6,900 bases of DNA from Paucidesulfovibrio sp050251775 (GCA_050251775.1 JBFWMD010000124.1:1-6900); one strand, 5' to 3'; positions 1 through 5,423 are shown, counted from the stretch's first letter. A program made the numbers and translations. The notes: generated by a model from the sequence alone, not told the origin.

Positions 1-289
1 AAAACTCATACCGTGTCTGGTGTTCTTTCATGAACCAATACCAAGAGCTTAACGTGGATTGTCGAGGGATAACATCCCGTTCTTTACTTGATAGGCATGT
101 AAGATTTCTCAACAGAGCTCGATACCTCTCTGAAAGTGTCTCAATGTCAACACGTTCTAAGTACCTATTAGCCTCATAAAAAAACTCCCAAAATTCTGGT
201 TCATATCCGTGCATATTATCGTTCCATGACTTTATCGCATTCAAAGTTGGAAAATTTGTTGGAAGCAAAAGCGACTTTATTTTTTGCAT
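1..289 (-). CDS. Partial hypothetical protein, AT-rich (C-terminus beyond window)
   Basis: The reverse strand is open from an ATG at 289-287 to the left edge: 96 codons without a stop, so the gene continues outside the window. The start has an AGGGA Shine-Dalgarno-like sequence about five bases upstream. The visible protein begins MQKIKSLLLPTNFP and is rich in aromatic residues (for example WEFFYEANRYLER and SSWYWFMKEHQTRYEF). It looks soluble: I see no signal peptide or membrane segment. Base composition is clearly more AT-rich than the genes to the right, which suggests recent transfer. It lies 33 bp downstream of the helix-turn-helix gene on the same strand and may be co-transcribed with it. 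I do not recognise the family; a phage or island cargo gene is the simplest reading of the context. The open frame, start signal and codon content make a real gene likely. Confidence 0.55.
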   Translation of the reverse strand, partial: MQKIKSLLLPTNFPTLNAIKSWNDNMHGYEPEFWEFFYEANRYLERVDIETLSERYRALLRNLTCLSSKERDVIPRQSTLSSWYWFMKEHQTRYEF

Positions 290-322
290 TTTATTCCCTG
301 CCACCAAATATCAATGACTCCG

Positions 323-520
323 CTAATTTGCTCCTTTCACTCTGGAACGCCGGAGCACCTGCACCCTCCACTCATCAACCAATAATTTATCAGACTCCCT
401 GATACCACCAATTTTCTTTGCCGGGAACCCCTCATCCTGAATCAGCTTGAGCACGGTGGCGTCGCTGCGCCGCACGTACATGCAGATCTCGGCCATGCTC
501 ACCAACGCGGTCTCGCTCAC
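323..520 (-). CDS. Small helix-turn-helix DNA-binding protein, phage/excisionase-like
   Basis: A 65-residue protein with a GTG start at 520; an ATG at codon 9 (496) is an alternative start. The segment SMAEICMYVRRSDATVLKLI followed by EGFPAKKIGGIRESDKLLVDEW has the pattern of short winged-helix/MerR-like proteins (excisionase, AlpA, or the DNA-binding part of phage terminase small subunits): a first helix, the recognition helix around RRSDATVLKLI, then a wing containing FPAKK and a closing DEW helix. Such proteins are common in Desulfovibrio prophages, from my recall of the family. Its GTG start overlaps the TGA stop of the upstream frame by four bases (GTGA), indicating translational coupling in a phage-derived operon. 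The product probably binds DNA. Whether it acts in excision, regulation or packaging cannot be decided from 65 residues. Confidence 0.72.
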   Translation of the reverse strand: MSETALVSMAEICMYVRRSDATVLKLIQDEGFPAKKIGGIRESDKLLVDEWRVQVLRRSRVKGAN

Positions 521-781
521 CAGCGCCTGCCCCCTGCGCTCTTCTCATCCGTTTTCGGCTGCTTCCATACCGGCTTGGCCTTGTCCCGCAAAATCATGCC
601 CTGCAAGCTCGGCGTCCAGGAACCGTCCGCGCAGGCATGCGCCAGCACCGTGGCGTCCAGGCTGACCAGCCAACCCCAGGAGCGCCCCCCAGAACCGCGC
701 CCGTTGCCAGGGCAGATACGACGACGCCACGCCCGCAACGCAGGGGAGCAGGATGCCGAGCTGCAACCAGTCAAAGGTCAT
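517..781 (-). pseudogene. Decayed prophage gene(s): small membrane protein fused out of frame to a second fragment
   Basis: Two overlapping reverse-strand frames each look real in only one part. The frame starting at ATG 781 begins MTFDWLQLGILLPCVAGVAS and continues through SSYLPWQRARFWGALLGLAGQP. It has a hydrophobic segment at about residues 4-22 and resembles small holin-like membrane proteins of Desulfovibrio prophages. After about base 660 it becomes low-complexity Gly/Ala/Arg sequence that looks like an out-of-frame reading and stops at 545. From that point a second frame reads convincingly (LDATVLAHACADGSW, then MILRDKAKPVWKQPKTDEK) and ends at 517, where its TGA overlaps the GTG of the helix-turn-helix gene. 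A frameshift, or a deletion joining two neighbouring small phage genes, explains this. A GAGG/AAGGGG purine stretch precedes ATG 781. The prophage origin is inferred from motif recall and from the neighbour. Confidence 0.5.
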
Positions 782-818
782 TGCCCCTTCGCCTCAATGC
801 AGTTCGGTATGCTGCTCC

Positions 819-847
819 TTGACCATACACACTTGGGTGTGTATTTT
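819..847 (+). promoter_or_regulatory. Promoter-like sequence at the hicA start (TTGACC-17-TATTTT)
   Basis: TTGACC (819-824) and TATTTT (842-847) are separated by exactly 17 bases, matching sigma70 consensus at 5/6 and 4/6 positions. The palindrome at 825-844 fills the whole spacer, a good place for a repressor site. The difficulty is that transcription would start near 854, downstream of the GTG (839) and ATG (809) start candidates for hicA. So either the real promoter is further upstream, or hicA is translated from a less usual start. The promoter is therefore tentative. Confidence 0.4.
825..844. repeat. Perfect 8-bp inverted repeat, candidate HicB operator
   Basis: ATACACAC (825-832), a 4-base spacer TTGG, then GTGTGTAT (837-844) form a perfect palindrome just at the 5' end of hicA. 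HicB antitoxins with a DNA-binding C-terminus are known to bind palindromes in their own promoter and autorepress. Position and perfect symmetry make this the obvious operator candidate. That HicB binds here is inference. Confidence 0.6.
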
Positions 848-1033
848 CCTCCCATAAGCAGCAAGAAACTGATCAAACGTCTGGAGCAGGCCGGTTTCCT
901 GCTTGTGCGCACCAATGGCAGCCACCATCGGTTCGCTCACCCGGACGGACGAAAAGTCACTGTGCCGCATCCCAAAAAGGACTTTGGCAAAGGGCTTGTT
1001 GCTCAGATTCTGAAAAGCGCCGGACTGGATTAG
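839..1033 (+). CDS. hicA: HicA-type mRNA interferase toxin
   Basis: The product is a small double-stranded-RNA-binding-fold toxin that would cut mRNA in the cytoplasm unless bound by HicB. The recognisable core is PPISSKKLIKRLEQAGF, then VRTNGSHHRFAHPDG, then VTVPHPKKDF and the C-terminal helix VAQILKSAGL. The GSHH motif carries the catalytic histidine (about H29 from GTG 839), and the VPHPKKD motif is intact, so the toxin looks functional. The start is uncertain: GTG 839 gives 64 residues, typical of the family; in-frame ATG 809 and ATG 797 give 74 and 78 residues with extra N-termini that do not look like HicA. None has a clear Shine-Dalgarno sequence. hicB follows 21 bases downstream, so the two form an operon with the toxin first, the usual hicAB order. 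Confidence 0.88.
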   Translation: MYFPPISSKKLIKRLEQAGFLLVRTNGSHHRFAHPDGRKVTVPHPKKDFGKGLVAQILKSAGLD

Positions 1034-1054
1034 CCCGGAAAGGAGGACCACAAC

Positions 1055-1441
1055 ATGTTGTTTCCCGTGGCCGTCAACGTCGAGCCGGATAAGGCATACG
1101 GAGTCGTCATCCCGGATATTCCCGGCTGCTTTGCCGCCGGGGACACTCTGGACGAGGCCCTGGCCAACGTGCAGGAAGCCGTGGAAACCCATTTGGATCC
1201 CGGCGACACCCCTCCGGTCCCGTCGGAACTCGCCCGCTGGATCAAACAGCCCAAGTATGAAGGCTGGACCTGGGTGCTGGTCAACATCGACCTGGGATTT
1301 CTCGAAGAGCGTACCGTGCGGGTGAACATCACTCTGCCTGCAGGGACGCTGAAGGAGATCGACCGTACCGCCAAGGGGCGCGGCCTCACCCGCTCCGCCT
1401 TCCTCGTGCGTGCGGCTCGCAGGGAAATGACGGTCATGTGA
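1055..1441 (+). CDS. hicB: HicB-type antitoxin
   Basis: A 128-residue antitoxin that neutralises HicA and probably represses the operon. The N-terminal partial RNase H-like fold is shown by YGVVIPDIPGCFAAGDTLDE at residues 15-34 followed by ALANVQEAVETHL. A linker with WTWVLVNIDLGFLEERT (71-87) leads into a C-terminal ribbon-helix-helix DNA-binding domain at about residues 88-124 (VRVNITLPAGTLKEID, then GLTRSAFLVRAARRE). The beta strand is RVNITLP and the second helix follows GLTRSAFL. The start is firm: AGGAGG at 1041-1046 sits eight bases before ATG 1055. This is a much stronger ribosome binding site than any seen for hicA, consistent with more antitoxin than toxin being made. Length and domain order are normal for the family. 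Confidence 0.92.
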   Translation: MLFPVAVNVEPDKAYGVVIPDIPGCFAAGDTLDEALANVQEAVETHLDPGDTPPVPSELARWIKQPKYEGWTWVLVNIDLGFLEERTVRVNITLPAGTLKEIDRTAKGRGLTRSAFLVRAARREMTVM

Positions 1442-1463
1442 CCAGCCTCCCCTGGATGCAACC

Positions 1464-1652
1464 ATGGACAAGACCTTCACTGAATTGACCGCCGAAGAAG
1501 TCCGGCTCATTCCTTCACGTACCGACAACGAACGGGTGGACGCCTTCACGGATGCTGCACTCACGGCCAATGCGCTCAGCGACCCGGACAATCCTCCCCT
1601 GGACGAAGATTTCTGGCTGACAACACGGCGTTGCCCACGACCTGGGATGTAA
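1464..1652 (+). CDS. Short hypothetical ORF resembling the N-terminus of a BrnA-like antitoxin
   Basis: The ORF encodes 62 residues, starting 22 bases after the hicB stop on the same strand. The stretch TDNERVDAFTDAALTANALS followed by DPDNPPLDEDFW resembles the acidic N-terminal region of BrnA-type and related antitoxins, in which a 'TD..R...(L/F)TD' segment leads to 'PPL.(D/E)..FW'. In those proteins a DNA-binding domain follows; here the frame ends after LTTRRCPRPGM, so that domain is absent and the ORF looks truncated. No Shine-Dalgarno sequence is visible before ATG 1464. No BrnT-like toxin is seen nearby. It may be a leftover antitoxin fragment, or a short expressed protein translated by readthrough from hicB. 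The family resemblance is from memory and is modest. Confidence 0.45.
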   Translation: MDKTFTELTAEEVRLIPSRTDNERVDAFTDAALTANALSDPDNPPLDEDFWLTTRRCPRPGM

Positions 1653-1857
1653 GCTCCGCACATCCCGCCCCTCCCATTCCAGCACTGTGACCAGCGCCTT
1701 GAAGTGCAGGTCATAGACAGGGAACAACTCCTGCTCCCGGAAGCGCATCCGGCAGACCTCAGATTTGGTGTAGAGCCGTTTTATCAACTTACGTGTCGGC
1801 TTACCGTGAGCTAGCCGGAACCGCGCCAGGGTGTAAAAAAAGTGTATCCCAACGACA
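1653..1857. other. Spacer between the toxin-antitoxin cluster and the tRNA; no firm gene
   Basis: No rightward gene is supported here. On the reverse strand a frame runs from within the tRNA 3' end (1910) to 1515; its longest plausible start is ATG 1748 (MRFREQELFPVYDLHFKALV), with a weak GAGG upstream. It reads through as far as the antisense of the BrnA-like ORF. Part of it (FYTLARFRLAHGKPTRK, LYTKSEVCRMRFREQELFPV) looks protein-like, but I cannot place it in a family. It could be a remnant of island DNA. A run of seven A (1835-1841) also lies here. Confidence 0.3.
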
Positions 1858-1891
1858 AAGGGGCTACGCCCCAAATGGTGCGTAACCCCTT
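1858..1891 (-). terminator. Imperfect hairpin downstream of tRNA-Arg, probable terminator
   Basis: AAGGGGCTACGCCCC (1858-1872) and GGTGCGTAACCCCTT (1877-1891) pair around a 4-base loop. In reverse-strand RNA, 13 of 15 positions are Watson-Crick pairs, one is G-U and one is a G-A mismatch. In forward-strand RNA both exceptions are mismatches. The hairpin is therefore better on the tRNA strand. It begins ten bases after the tRNA CCA end and is followed by only three T, with a run of seven T about 16 bases further on. Confidence 0.6.
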
Positions 1892-1900
1892 GAAATATCG

Positions 1901-1977
1901 TGGTGGGCAATACAGGACTCGAACCTGTGGCCTCAAGCTCCGGAGGCTTGCGCTCTATCCACCTGAGCTAATTGCCC
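1901..1977 (-). tRNA. tRNA-Arg, anticodon CCG
   Basis: A complete 77-base cloverleaf reads on the reverse strand. The acceptor stem GGGCAAT pairs with ATTGCCC, the D stem is GCTC/GAGC, and the anticodon stem CAAGC/GCTTG encloses loop CTCCGGA with anticodon CCG, decoding arginine CGG. The T stem ACAGG/CCTGT encloses TTCGAGT. Discriminator A is followed by a genomically encoded CCA (1903-1901). The gene lies between accessory DNA on its 3' side and core genes on its 5' side. Confidence 0.96.
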
Positions 1978-1989
1978 ACGAGGGAGCAA

Positions 1990-2018
1990 TGGCTATCCTC
2001 CATCGCCCGCTCTGTCAA
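1990..2018 (-). promoter_or_regulatory. Candidate promoter of tRNA-Arg
   Basis: On the reverse strand a perfect TTGACA (2018-2013) is followed, after 17 bases, by TAGCCA (1995-1990), a poor -10 match. Transcription would begin near 1984, about seven bases before the mature tRNA 5' end, a normal short leader. The exact -35 hexamer and the spacing support it; the -10 weakens it. Confidence 0.45.
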
Positions 2019-2062
2019 CATCTTTTACAGCACCGTGCGCGCAATCGCAAGCCGATACGGCC

Positions 2063-2091
2063 TTGTCAGCCCGTTCCCGGTGATGTAATTT
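2063..2091 (+). promoter_or_regulatory. Candidate ubiX promoter placing the transcript start at the ATG
   Basis: TTGTCA (2063-2068, 5/6 match) is followed after 17 bases by TAATTT (2086-2091). Read this way, transcription would begin at about 2097-2098, at the A of the ubiX start codon. An alternative -10, TGTAAT (2084-2089), is a better hexamer but has only a 15-base spacer. No Shine-Dalgarno sequence precedes ubiX, which fits a leaderless message. Confidence 0.4.
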
Positions 2092-2097
2092 CGCGGG

Positions 2098-2667
2098 ATG
2101 AAAAAACGTATCATCCTCGGAGTGACCGGCGCGAGCGGATCGCCATATGCCGCCGCGCTGGCGGCGGAATTGGGCGGGCGCGACGACATCGAACTGCATT
2201 TGATCATCTCGGACGCGGCCCGGCAGGTCATGAAACTGGAATCCGGCATTTCCACCGTGGATCTCACGGGTCCTGCGTGCGCCTCGCATCATATCGGCGA
2301 CATCGGCGCGCCGCCCGCCAGCGGCTCCTGGCAGCATCAGGGCATGATCATCTGCCCGTGCAGCATGACCACGCTCGGAAACATCGCCAACGGAACCGGC
2401 CATAACCTCATCCACCGGGCCGCCGACGTGACCCTTAAGGAACGGCGGCCTCTGATCCTCGTACCCAGGGAAACCCCCCTGAGCGAAATCCATCTGCGCA
2501 ACATGCTTCGCGCCCACCGGGCCGGAGCCACCATTCTTCCGCCCTGTCCAGGCTTTTACAGCGGGCCGTTGAGCATCTCGGACCTCGTGGCCCAGATTGC
2601 CGGGCGCGTGCTCGACCAACTCGGCATCGAGCACCAGCTGACCCCACGCTGGGGGGAAACCTCGTAA
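2098..2667 (+). CDS. ubiX: UbiX-family flavin prenyltransferase
   Basis: A cytoplasmic enzyme that joins a dimethylallyl group to reduced FMN, making the prenylated-FMN cofactor used by UbiD-type decarboxylases in ubiquinone/menaquinone or aromatic acid metabolism. The 189-residue protein is normal length. Family motifs run in order: N-terminal FMN-binding loop GVTGASGSPYA (8-18), SDAAR (38-42), a loop with GMIICPCSMTTLGNIANG (82-99), RAADVTLKERRPLIL (107-121), PRETPLSEIHLRNM (123-136) and PPCPGFY (148-154). E. coli UbiX shares this order, including LKERRPL and RETPL. The ATG at 2098 is the only start fitting the family N-terminus (MKKRIILGVTG), although no ribosome binding site is visible. 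No ubiD partner is in the window; the next gene is an MBL-fold hydrolase 20 bases downstream. Confidence 0.93.
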   Translation: MKKRIILGVTGASGSPYAAALAAELGGRDDIELHLIISDAARQVMKLESGISTVDLTGPACASHHIGDIGAPPASGSWQHQGMIICPCSMTTLGNIANGTGHNLIHRAADVTLKERRPLILVPRETPLSEIHLRNMLRAHRAGATILPPCPGFYSGPLSISDLVAQIAGRVLDQLGIEHQLTPRWGETS

Positions 2668-2687
2668 GATCCCACAAGGAGCAAGCC

Positions 2688-3371
2688 ATGCAGCTCACCT
2701 GGTACGGACACTCCAATTTCCGCTTTGAGCAGGACGGCGTGACCCTGCTCGTCGATCCGTTTTTTGACGGAAATCCCAAGGCGACCATCAAACATGATGC
2801 CGTGGGCCGACTTGACGCCGTGCTGCTGACCCACGATCATGGCGACCATGTGGGGCAGGCCGTGGAAATCTGCACCGCACAGCGCATCCCACTTGTGGGC
2901 GTCTACGACACGCTGAACAGCCTGATCGCCAAGGGGCTGCCACCGGAACTGACCGTCGGCATGAACATCGGCGGCACGGTCACCGTGGCCGGAACCCGCA
3001 TCCACATGGTCCAGGCCATGCATTCCTCGGCCACGGGCGCGGCCACGGGCTTCATCATCACCTTCCCCAATGGATTCTGCGCCTACCATTCCGGAGACAC
3101 GGGACTTTTCGCCAGCATGCAGCTCTTCAGCGTTTTCCATGAAATTCACCTGGCGCTGCTGCCCATCGGCGGCCACTTCACCATGGACCCGCGCCAGGCC
3201 GCCTATGCCTGTAAGATGCTCGGCTGTCGCAAGGTCGTGCCCATGCACTGGGGCACGTTCCCGATCCTGGAGCAGGGAACCGACGATTTCGCCGCGCAGT
3301 TGAAAAACACGGCCCCGGACACGCAACTGCTGCACATCGCACCCGGCGAAACCATCAGCGTGAACAGCTGA
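2688..3371 (+). CDS. Metal-dependent hydrolase, UPF0173 / YtkL-like metallo-beta-lactamase fold
   Basis: A 227-residue cytoplasmic hydrolase of unknown substrate with a complete metallo-beta-lactamase fold. The N-terminus (MQLTWYGHSNFRFEQDG, then LLVDPFFDGNP) is typical of the UPF0173 family. Metal ligands are visible: THDHGDH at residues 48-54 (H49, H51, D53, H54), H112 in AMHSS, D137 in HSGDTGL, and H187 in PMHWGTFP. The GGHFTM segment at 161-166 is also a family feature. All key residues are present, so an active enzyme is expected. ATG 2688 has AAGGA seven bases upstream. The gene starts 20 bases after the ubiX stop, so the two are probably co-transcribed; a link to prenyl-flavin chemistry is not known to me. 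A strong hairpin follows the stop. Confidence 0.9.
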   Translation: MQLTWYGHSNFRFEQDGVTLLVDPFFDGNPKATIKHDAVGRLDAVLLTHDHGDHVGQAVEICTAQRIPLVGVYDTLNSLIAKGLPPELTVGMNIGGTVTVAGTRIHMVQAMHSSATGAATGFIITFPNGFCAYHSGDTGLFASMQLFSVFHEIHLALLPIGGHFTMDPRQAAYACKMLGCRKVVPMHWGTFPILEQGTDDFAAQLKNTAPDTQLLHIAPGETISVNS

Positions 3372-3390
3372 TCGCAGCACGCAAAAACAA

Positions 3391-3425
3391 AAAACCGCCC
3401 TGACGCTCATGCGGGGGCGGTTTTT
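3391..3425. terminator. Bidirectional intrinsic terminator between convergent genes
   Basis: AAAACCGCCC (3391-3400) pairs perfectly with GGGCGGTTTT (3415-3424). Within the loop CGC/GCG (3404-3406, 3411-3413) can extend the structure. The forward strand ends in five T (3421-3425); the reverse strand has a T-rich tract over 3394-3383. It therefore can stop both the ubiX-hydrolase transcript and the opposing uvrC transcript. Confidence 0.88.
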
Positions 3426-3459
3426 GCGTTTCAGCGCGGCATTGACCCGGGAGAATTCG

Positions 3460-5283
3460 TCAGCGACGAAGGCTTCCGAGCAGTCGGGCAAGCTGTTCCG
3501 CCCTGCGGACGCCGATGCCTGGGACCGAGCGCAGGCCCTCGGCTCCGGCTTCCAGCATGGCGTCCAGCGAACCGAACCGATCCCAGAGCAGACGCGCGGT
3601 CTTGGGGCCGATACCCGGCAGGGAAAGCACTTCGCTGCGCAATGCGCTCTTCTTGCGGGAACTGCGCTGCCGACCAAGCACAAAGCGGTGCGACTCGTCC
3701 CGGACCCGTTGCATGAAAAGCAATTCCGGGCTTCCCGGCAAAAGATTCAGAGGATTTTTGCGACCTGGGCGGAAGATGCGATCTTCCAGTTCTCCGGCTC
3801 GGCGCGACGGCCCCTTGGCAATGGAGGCCAGTTCCGGCACAGGTTCGTCCGCATCCTTTGGCCAGTGCTCGGCCAGGGCGCGCTCCACCACAGCGAGCTG
3901 CCCCTTGCCGCCGTCCAGCAGGATGAGGTCCGGCCAGGGAGGCCCGGCTTCAATGCGCCGCTTCATCCAGCCGGCCAGGGCCGCGTAGTCGTCCCCGGCC
4001 CCCTCCAGCTCGGGAAAAGCGTAGAGCCGGTATTCCCCCTTGGCGGGCCGTCCCTGGACAAAGCAAACCTGCCCCACGCGCAGCCCCTTGCCGCCCAGGT
4101 GAGAGGCGTCCACACCCTCGATGCGCTCCGCCCCGCTTTGCAGCCGCAACCGGCCCTGGAGCAATTCCGCAAGATTTGTTTCCGCGCCACGCACGTCTTC
4201 CCGCGCGGCAACGCTGCGCGCCAAATCCACGAGACCGCGCTCTTCCGGACTGCTGGTCGGCCCGATGCGCACCACCCCGCCCCGGCGCTCCGAAAGCAGC
4301 TCCGCACTGGAGCCGGTCTCCATTTCGTACGGCAGGATGATCCGGCCGGGGATGAATTTTTCCAGATCATAATATTGACTCAAAAAACTCAGCAACGCTT
4401 CCGGCCCCTCCTCCAGAGTCAGGCCCGGCCAATGGAAGCGCTTCTCATCCAGCAGCCGCCCCTGCCGGACCACGATCTGGCCCAGACCAAGCCCGGTCGG
4501 CGTTTCGGCCAGGGCGAGCACGTCCAGGTCCGCCTCGCGCTGCAGGACCACAGCCTGTTTTTCAATGGTCCGGCGCACGTCCCGGATGCGGTCCCGAACG
4601 TCTGCCGCCTTCTCGAATTCCAGAGCCCCTGACAAGGCGTGCATCTCCTGCTCCAGGGCCTCCAGGAGCTCGCTGGTCCTGCCGCGCAAAAACATCTCCA
4701 CGCGCCGGACCAGATCCTGATACGCGACGCGGTCCACATCCTGGACGCACGGTCCCAGGCATTGGCCGATGTCGTGATAGAGGCAGGGCCGGACGCGGTT
4801 GCGAAAAACGCTGTCCGCGCATTTGCGCAGCGGAAAGGCGCGGCCGAGAAGTTTCCAGGTCTGCCGGGCGGCCGAGGCGGATGTGAACGGACCAAAATAG
4901 ACCGAACCGTCCCGCGCCGCCTTGCGCGTGATCAGCAGCCGGGGGTATTCGCTGCGCTTTTCCAACTTGAAAAGCACGTACTGCTTGTCATCGCGCAGGA
5001 CGATATTGTAGCGGGGCCTGTGCTTTTTGATCAGACTGGCCTCCAGCAGCAGGGCTTCCTTTTCCGTGCCAGCCAGCAGCGTGTCCACACGCCGTACGCG
5101 CCGGACAAGGGACTCGGTCTTGGGCGTCAGCTTCGCTCCGGAGCGGAAATAGGACGCCAGCCGTCTGCGCAGGCTCACGGCCTTACCCACGTAGAGAATC
5201 TTCCCTGCCGCATCCTTCATCAGATATACGCCGGGGGTATCCGGATACTCGGAAGAGACGAAGTGGAAACGCTGATCGGGCAT
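3460..5283 (-). CDS. uvrC: UvrABC excinuclease subunit C
   Basis: UvrC joins the UvrB-DNA complex and makes both incisions around bulky lesions in nucleotide excision repair. From ATG 5283 the protein is 607 residues. An N-terminal GIY-YIG nuclease domain (about 14-95) shows PGVYLMKDAAGKILYVGKA with Y20, Y31, R40 and E76. Cysteines C155, C167, C175 and C179 have the spacing known to bind a [4Fe-4S] cluster in E. coli UvrC. A UVR motif for UvrB contact spans about 205-240 (ALEFEKAADVRDRI). The C-terminal RNase H-like nuclease has D392 (GVDASHLGG), D431 (GDDYA), D457 (LLDGGKGQL) and H532 (DESHRF). Tandem helix-hairpin-helix motifs close the protein (LPGIGPKTARLL, VPGIGVRRAEQLA). An upstream ATG at 5343 would add 20 residues unlike the family. 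Neither start has a good Shine-Dalgarno sequence. Confidence 0.96.
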   Translation of the reverse strand: MPDQRFHFVSSEYPDTPGVYLMKDAAGKILYVGKAVSLRRRLASYFRSGAKLTPKTESLVRRVRRVDTLLAGTEKEALLLEASLIKKHRPRYNIVLRDDKQYVLFKLEKRSEYPRLLITRKAARDGSVYFGPFTSASAARQTWKLLGRAFPLRKCADSVFRNRVRPCLYHDIGQCLGPCVQDVDRVAYQDLVRRVEMFLRGRTSELLEALEQEMHALSGALEFEKAADVRDRIRDVRRTIEKQAVVLQREADLDVLALAETPTGLGLGQIVVRQGRLLDEKRFHWPGLTLEEGPEALLSFLSQYYDLEKFIPGRIILPYEMETGSSAELLSERRGGVVRIGPTSSPEERGLVDLARSVAAREDVRGAETNLAELLQGRLRLQSGAERIEGVDASHLGGKGLRVGQVCFVQGRPAKGEYRLYAFPELEGAGDDYAALAGWMKRRIEAGPPWPDLILLDGGKGQLAVVERALAEHWPKDADEPVPELASIAKGPSRRAGELEDRIFRPGRKNPLNLLPGSPELLFMQRVRDESHRFVLGRQRSSRKKSALRSEVLSLPGIGPKTARLLWDRFGSLDAMLEAGAEGLRSVPGIGVRRAEQLARLLGSLRR

Positions 5284-5380
5284 GGGCGAAGTGTCGTCAT
5301 TTTTTCCGTGAAAGGCAATTTCTTCATCGCCACCAACGACCATCAGCCGCTGACATTGCTACTTTCCTGTTTATTTGTAA

Positions 5381-5396
5381 GTTGTTACTGAACAAC
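5381..5396. repeat. Perfect inverted repeat GTTGTT-N4-AACAAC in the uvrC/porin divergent region
   Basis: GTTGTT (5381-5386), ACTG, AACAAC (5391-5396). The inner TTGTT-N4-AACAA has the same 14-base dimer geometry as CRP/FNR-family operators but not their consensus. It lies about 100 bases upstream of the uvrC start and about 115 bases upstream of the predicted porin transcript start, so it could serve either gene. Confidence 0.45.
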
Positions 5397-5423
5397 AAAC
5401 CTGTCGAGTCAAAAAAATTACAC

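Noticed and set aside
794..1714. Reverse-strand open frame of 306 codons
   Set aside because: It is antisense to hicA, hicB and the BrnA-like ORF, with no family features.
1842..2405. Forward-strand open frame of 187 codons
   Set aside because: It runs through the whole tRNA-Arg gene and into ubiX out of frame.
3381..3427. Possible CRISPR or short tandem repeat from the A- and T-rich flanks
   Set aside because: The repeats GCAAAAAC/GTTTTTGC are simply the outer arms of the terminator hairpin; no array of spaced repeats is present anywhere in the window.
2556..3683. Reverse-strand open frame of 375 codons
   Set aside because: It is antisense to ubiX and the UPF0173 hydrolase and crosses the bidirectional terminator and the end of uvrC; no recognisable domain.
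3409..4632. Long forward-strand open frame (407 codons) and its successor at 4639-5391
   Set aside because: They lie wholly antisense to uvrC, which has every family motif; GC-rich codon bias commonly leaves such mirror frames open. No ribosome binding site or family resemblance is seen.
5284..5343. Twenty-residue N-terminal extension of uvrC from the ATG at 5343
   Set aside because: The extra residues are unlike the family, whose N-terminus starts a few residues before the PGVYLMKD motif; ATG 5283 gives residue numbering that matches known UvrC proteins.
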